DNA of 24,712 nucleotides from GWF2-43-63 sp035390965. GTDB taxonomy: Bacteria > Bacteroidota > Bacteroidia > Bacteroidales > DTU049. Of this stretch, positions 22,880 to 24,712 are shown piece by piece (positions within the stretch are counted from its first letter, which is position 1; the number at the start of each line of letters is the position of its first letter). Made by a program: the position numbers and the translations under genes. The notes beneath the pieces are model-generated. The model worked only from the letters and a program-made list of their open reading frames with translations. It was not told the DNA's origin and ran no database searches. Location of the stretch: positions 1-24,712 of the forward strand of contig DAOPKE010000035.1 in assembly GCA_035390965.1 (NCBI GenBank), in the 5' to 3' direction.

Positions 22880-24532
22880 TTACAGGCCAAGATTTGATTT
22901 GCCCTGTTTGAAAACGATGTCAACCGGAATTTTATTTTCTTCCAGTTTGTCAAGATCTTTCTGAAGGTCGGCTGGGATAATGCCGTCAGTTTCAACCCAT
23001 TTTTTTGCGGCTGCGTAGTCACCTTCACCTTGAATGACTAAAATTTTGTTTACAAGTGATTCGACAACGGATGGCATTTTTTCAAAGTCAACCACATAAA
23101 AACCTTTGTCATTACGTGAAATGGCGCCGTTTTTCATGAAATAGTTGAAGCACATCATGTTGGCTTTTCCATGCGCGCTGGCTGCGCCAAAACGTACGGA
23201 ACGGAAGATGCCTGCAACAAAAGAAACATAGTTTTCTTTAATGTCTCCTTCGGTTATTTCACCCATTTCGCGCAGTTTGGTTACAAGATACAATCCGGTG
23301 ATGTCTGCTTTTCCCTCTTCGATTGAAGAATACATGTCTTGCAGCACTTCTCTGACTCCACCTTTTCCATTGATGGTGTTTTTGATTCCCAGACCGTGAG
23401 CTACTTCGTGGAACATGACATTGTGGAAAAAGGCATCGAATTTTACATACTGACGCTGAGAAGGATCCATCAGGATGTTGGCAATCGGAAGCAAAATTTT
23501 GTCGAATTTGGCTTGCATTGCATTTTTCAGCTGCAGTTTACGTGTGCCTTTCGACAACTGAACTTTTTCATCATTTGGAAGGTTGATGGCAATGGTTTTG
23601 CTGCCGGCATTGCAGTCACCTGCATAATAAACAGCCGAATATACGTTCATGTCGCTGTCGGCGCCGGGTGTTTCCTTTTTATATTTTTCGTCAACAGGTA
23701 ATTGCTTTTGTAGCTCAGGCAGCAGCTTTGCGAAACGTTCCAGCTTTTTGCTCCATTCGATGTCTTTAATCAGAATGAATGATTCAAAAGCAGCTTTATA
23801 GCCGAAAAGTGCGTCTTCGTAGTTTTCGATGGGACCCACAACAAAGTCGATGTTCGATGTCTTCATGTCCATCCAGGCCATGTCGCTTGGAAAATAATCG
23901 GAGGTGATGAGCGCTTTGGCACGTAGTTCGAGATATTTTTTGAACCCTGCGTCTTCGGCCAGAGCTGCGGCTTTTAGCAATAAATCCGATGCTTTCTGCA
24001 ATTGATCTTTAAACATTTCGTGATACCATACAACTTTGAGCGTTTTGTCTTCGTTGCGCTGAATAACAGTGTATAAGCTGGTTTTGTTTTTGTCGGCCAG
24101 TTTTTCAAACTCTTCTTTTGTCATGTCGGCCGGATAGAATGTGGCTCCCAGCGGCTTTTCGCCAATTCCGTTTACAAATGGTTTATTGTCGCCCAGACGA
24201 TCCCAGGGTCCATAGTTGATTTCGGCAAATCGTTTTGTGTCCGGATCTTTGATGGTGTCGAGAAATGCATTTTTGTCACCCAGCGTTTGCATCCAATAAA
24301 GTCCATCCATGATGTCGGCCACTTCAAAAAGAATGGGGATGATTTGTTTTTCTTTTTCAGTCAGATGACTGATATTGGCGGTGAGTTCCACCATGGCATA
24401 CTGATCAACTTTGTCTTTCATGGTTACACCGGTTGAGTCTTTGTTTTCATCTGTTTTTTTCTTGTCTGATCCGCACGAAGTCAATACCGCTGCGGATAAC
24501 AATACTGAAAGTATTAATGCTGTTCTTTTCAT
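22880..24532 (-). CDS. M49-like (dipeptidyl-peptidase III-related) zinc peptidase lipoprotein
   Basis: 550 residues. A lipoprotein signal peptide ends in LTSC (Cys20), followed by a charged linker (GSDKKKTDENKDS). The catalytic core shows MFHEVAHGLG (His375, Glu376, His379) and, about 30 residues on, SIEEGKADITGLYL (Glu405/Glu406, Asp410). This layout follows DPP III (family M49), whose sites are HELLGH and EECRAE followed by GLYL. Here, however, the first motif is an ordinary HExxH rather than the six-residue HExxxH. It is therefore a divergent relative, and dipeptidase activity is not assured. It heads the operon with the M28 peptidase and gpsA. A one-mismatch promoter box TACCTTAG (minus, 24558-24551) lies upstream. 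Confidence 0.85.
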   Translation of the reverse strand: MKRTALILSVLLSAAVLTSCGSDKKKTDENKDSTGVTMKDKVDQYAMVELTANISHLTEKEKQIIPILFEVADIMDGLYWMQTLGDKNAFLDTIKDPDTKRFAEINYGPWDRLGDNKPFVNGIGEKPLGATFYPADMTKEEFEKLADKNKTSLYTVIQRNEDKTLKVVWYHEMFKDQLQKASDLLLKAAALAEDAGFKKYLELRAKALITSDYFPSDMAWMDMKTSNIDFVVGPIENYEDALFGYKAAFESFILIKDIEWSKKLERFAKLLPELQKQLPVDEKYKKETPGADSDMNVYSAVYYAGDCNAGSKTIAINLPNDEKVQLSKGTRKLQLKNAMQAKFDKILLPIANILMDPSQRQYVKFDAFFHNVMFHEVAHGLGIKNTINGKGGVREVLQDMYSSIEEGKADITGLYLVTKLREMGEITEGDIKENYVSFVAGIFRSVRFGAASAHGKANMMCFNYFMKNGAISRNDKGFYVVDFEKMPSVVESLVNKILVIQGEGDYAAAKKWVETDGIIPADLQKDLDKLEENKIPVDIVFKQGKSNLGL

Positions 24533-24588
24533 TTGAAGGTAAATTTAATGCTAAGGTATAAAAAAATGAAATACTAAATTCTTTTCAG

Positions 24589-24617
24589 CAGTGAGCAGCG
24601 ATCGGTGACCAGTGAGC
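24589..24617 (+). repeat. CAGTGAGC direct repeat
   Basis: CAGTGAGC occurs at 24589-24596 and 24610-24617, a 21-base period, within a run of GTGA/GATC-like words. Such degenerate repeats are common between genes in this phylum. No gene is visible from 24533 to the window end. Confidence 0.5.
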
Positions 24618-24629
24618 TTTGCTTAAAAC

Positions 24630-24673
24630 AAGAAGAAGCTTCATTCAAAATTCAGGCTCCTGACTTCGACACT
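24630..24673. repeat. Dispersed stem-loop repeat, copy B
   Basis: The 29-base core at 24630-24658 is the exact reverse complement of 17999-18027. The adjoining CCTGACTTCGACACT (24659-24673) matches 18028-18042 in direct orientation at 14 of 15 positions. It lies upstream of the M49-like gene, outside its likely promoter. Confidence 0.75.
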
Positions 24674-24712
24674 TTGAAATTTCCAATTTTGTAAGAAATT
24701 GATATATACATT

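Noticed and set aside
1..24712. CRISPR array, tRNA, rRNA, prophage or integron
   Set aside because: No regularly spaced direct repeats, structural RNA or phage/integron genes were found on either strand by reading.

Overview
The window reads as chromosomal DNA of a Bacteroidota species. Three things support this: C-terminal type IX secretion (T9SS) sorting domains on two proteins; lipoproteins and peptidases typical of the phylum (an S46 dipeptidyl peptidase, a lipoprotein with a Bacteroidota surface-export signal); and promoters of the TTTG / TAnnTTTG type, the best one at 1548-1578 having an exact 19-nt spacer. No rRNA or tRNA gene was seen. A genus cannot be named from the sequence alone.

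Layout. (1) 133-1521 (-): conserved protein of unknown function with an Asp/Asn-rich linker. (2) 1752-3914 (+): S46 dipeptidyl peptidase of the DPP11 (Asp/Glu-specific) type, followed by a four-copy nested inverted repeat and a PLP enzyme of the D-threonine aldolase / D-serine dehydratase fold (4137-5198). (3) 5199-5779: no credible protein gene, but a candidate ~70-nt small RNA on the minus strand with its own promoter box and a strong intrinsic terminator. (4) 5780-8349 (+): a surface lipoprotein and a T9SS-secreted protein 2 nt apart. (5) 8350-9006: a non-coding stretch packed with long inverted repeats and dispersed repeat fragments. (6) 9007-12056 (+): ferredoxin-nitroreductase overlapping a complete subclass B1 metallo-beta-lactamase, then a T9SS protein with YD-like repeats. 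(7) 12060-14911 (-): aspartokinase, a HAD phosphatase, and a ZIP metal transporter. (8) 15022-17958 (+): uridine kinase overlapping aat, then a long-chain acyl-CoA synthetase. (9) 18128-19245: an IS630-family insertion sequence whose transposase needs a -1 frameshift at an A8 run. (10) 19255-24532 (-): two small membrane proteins, then (beyond a strong terminator) gpsA, an M28 peptidase with a PDZ domain and an M49-like metallopeptidase lipoprotein.

Taken together the window mixes housekeeping functions (lysC, udk, aat, gpsA, fatty-acid activation) with an exported proteolysis theme: S46, M28 and M49-like peptidases, all with signal peptides, fit a peptide- or amino-acid-using lifestyle. The most notable non-standard items are the candidate small RNA, the palindromic repeats in the intergenic regions, the nitroreductase/B1 lactamase pair, and the variant zinc motif of the M49-like protein.
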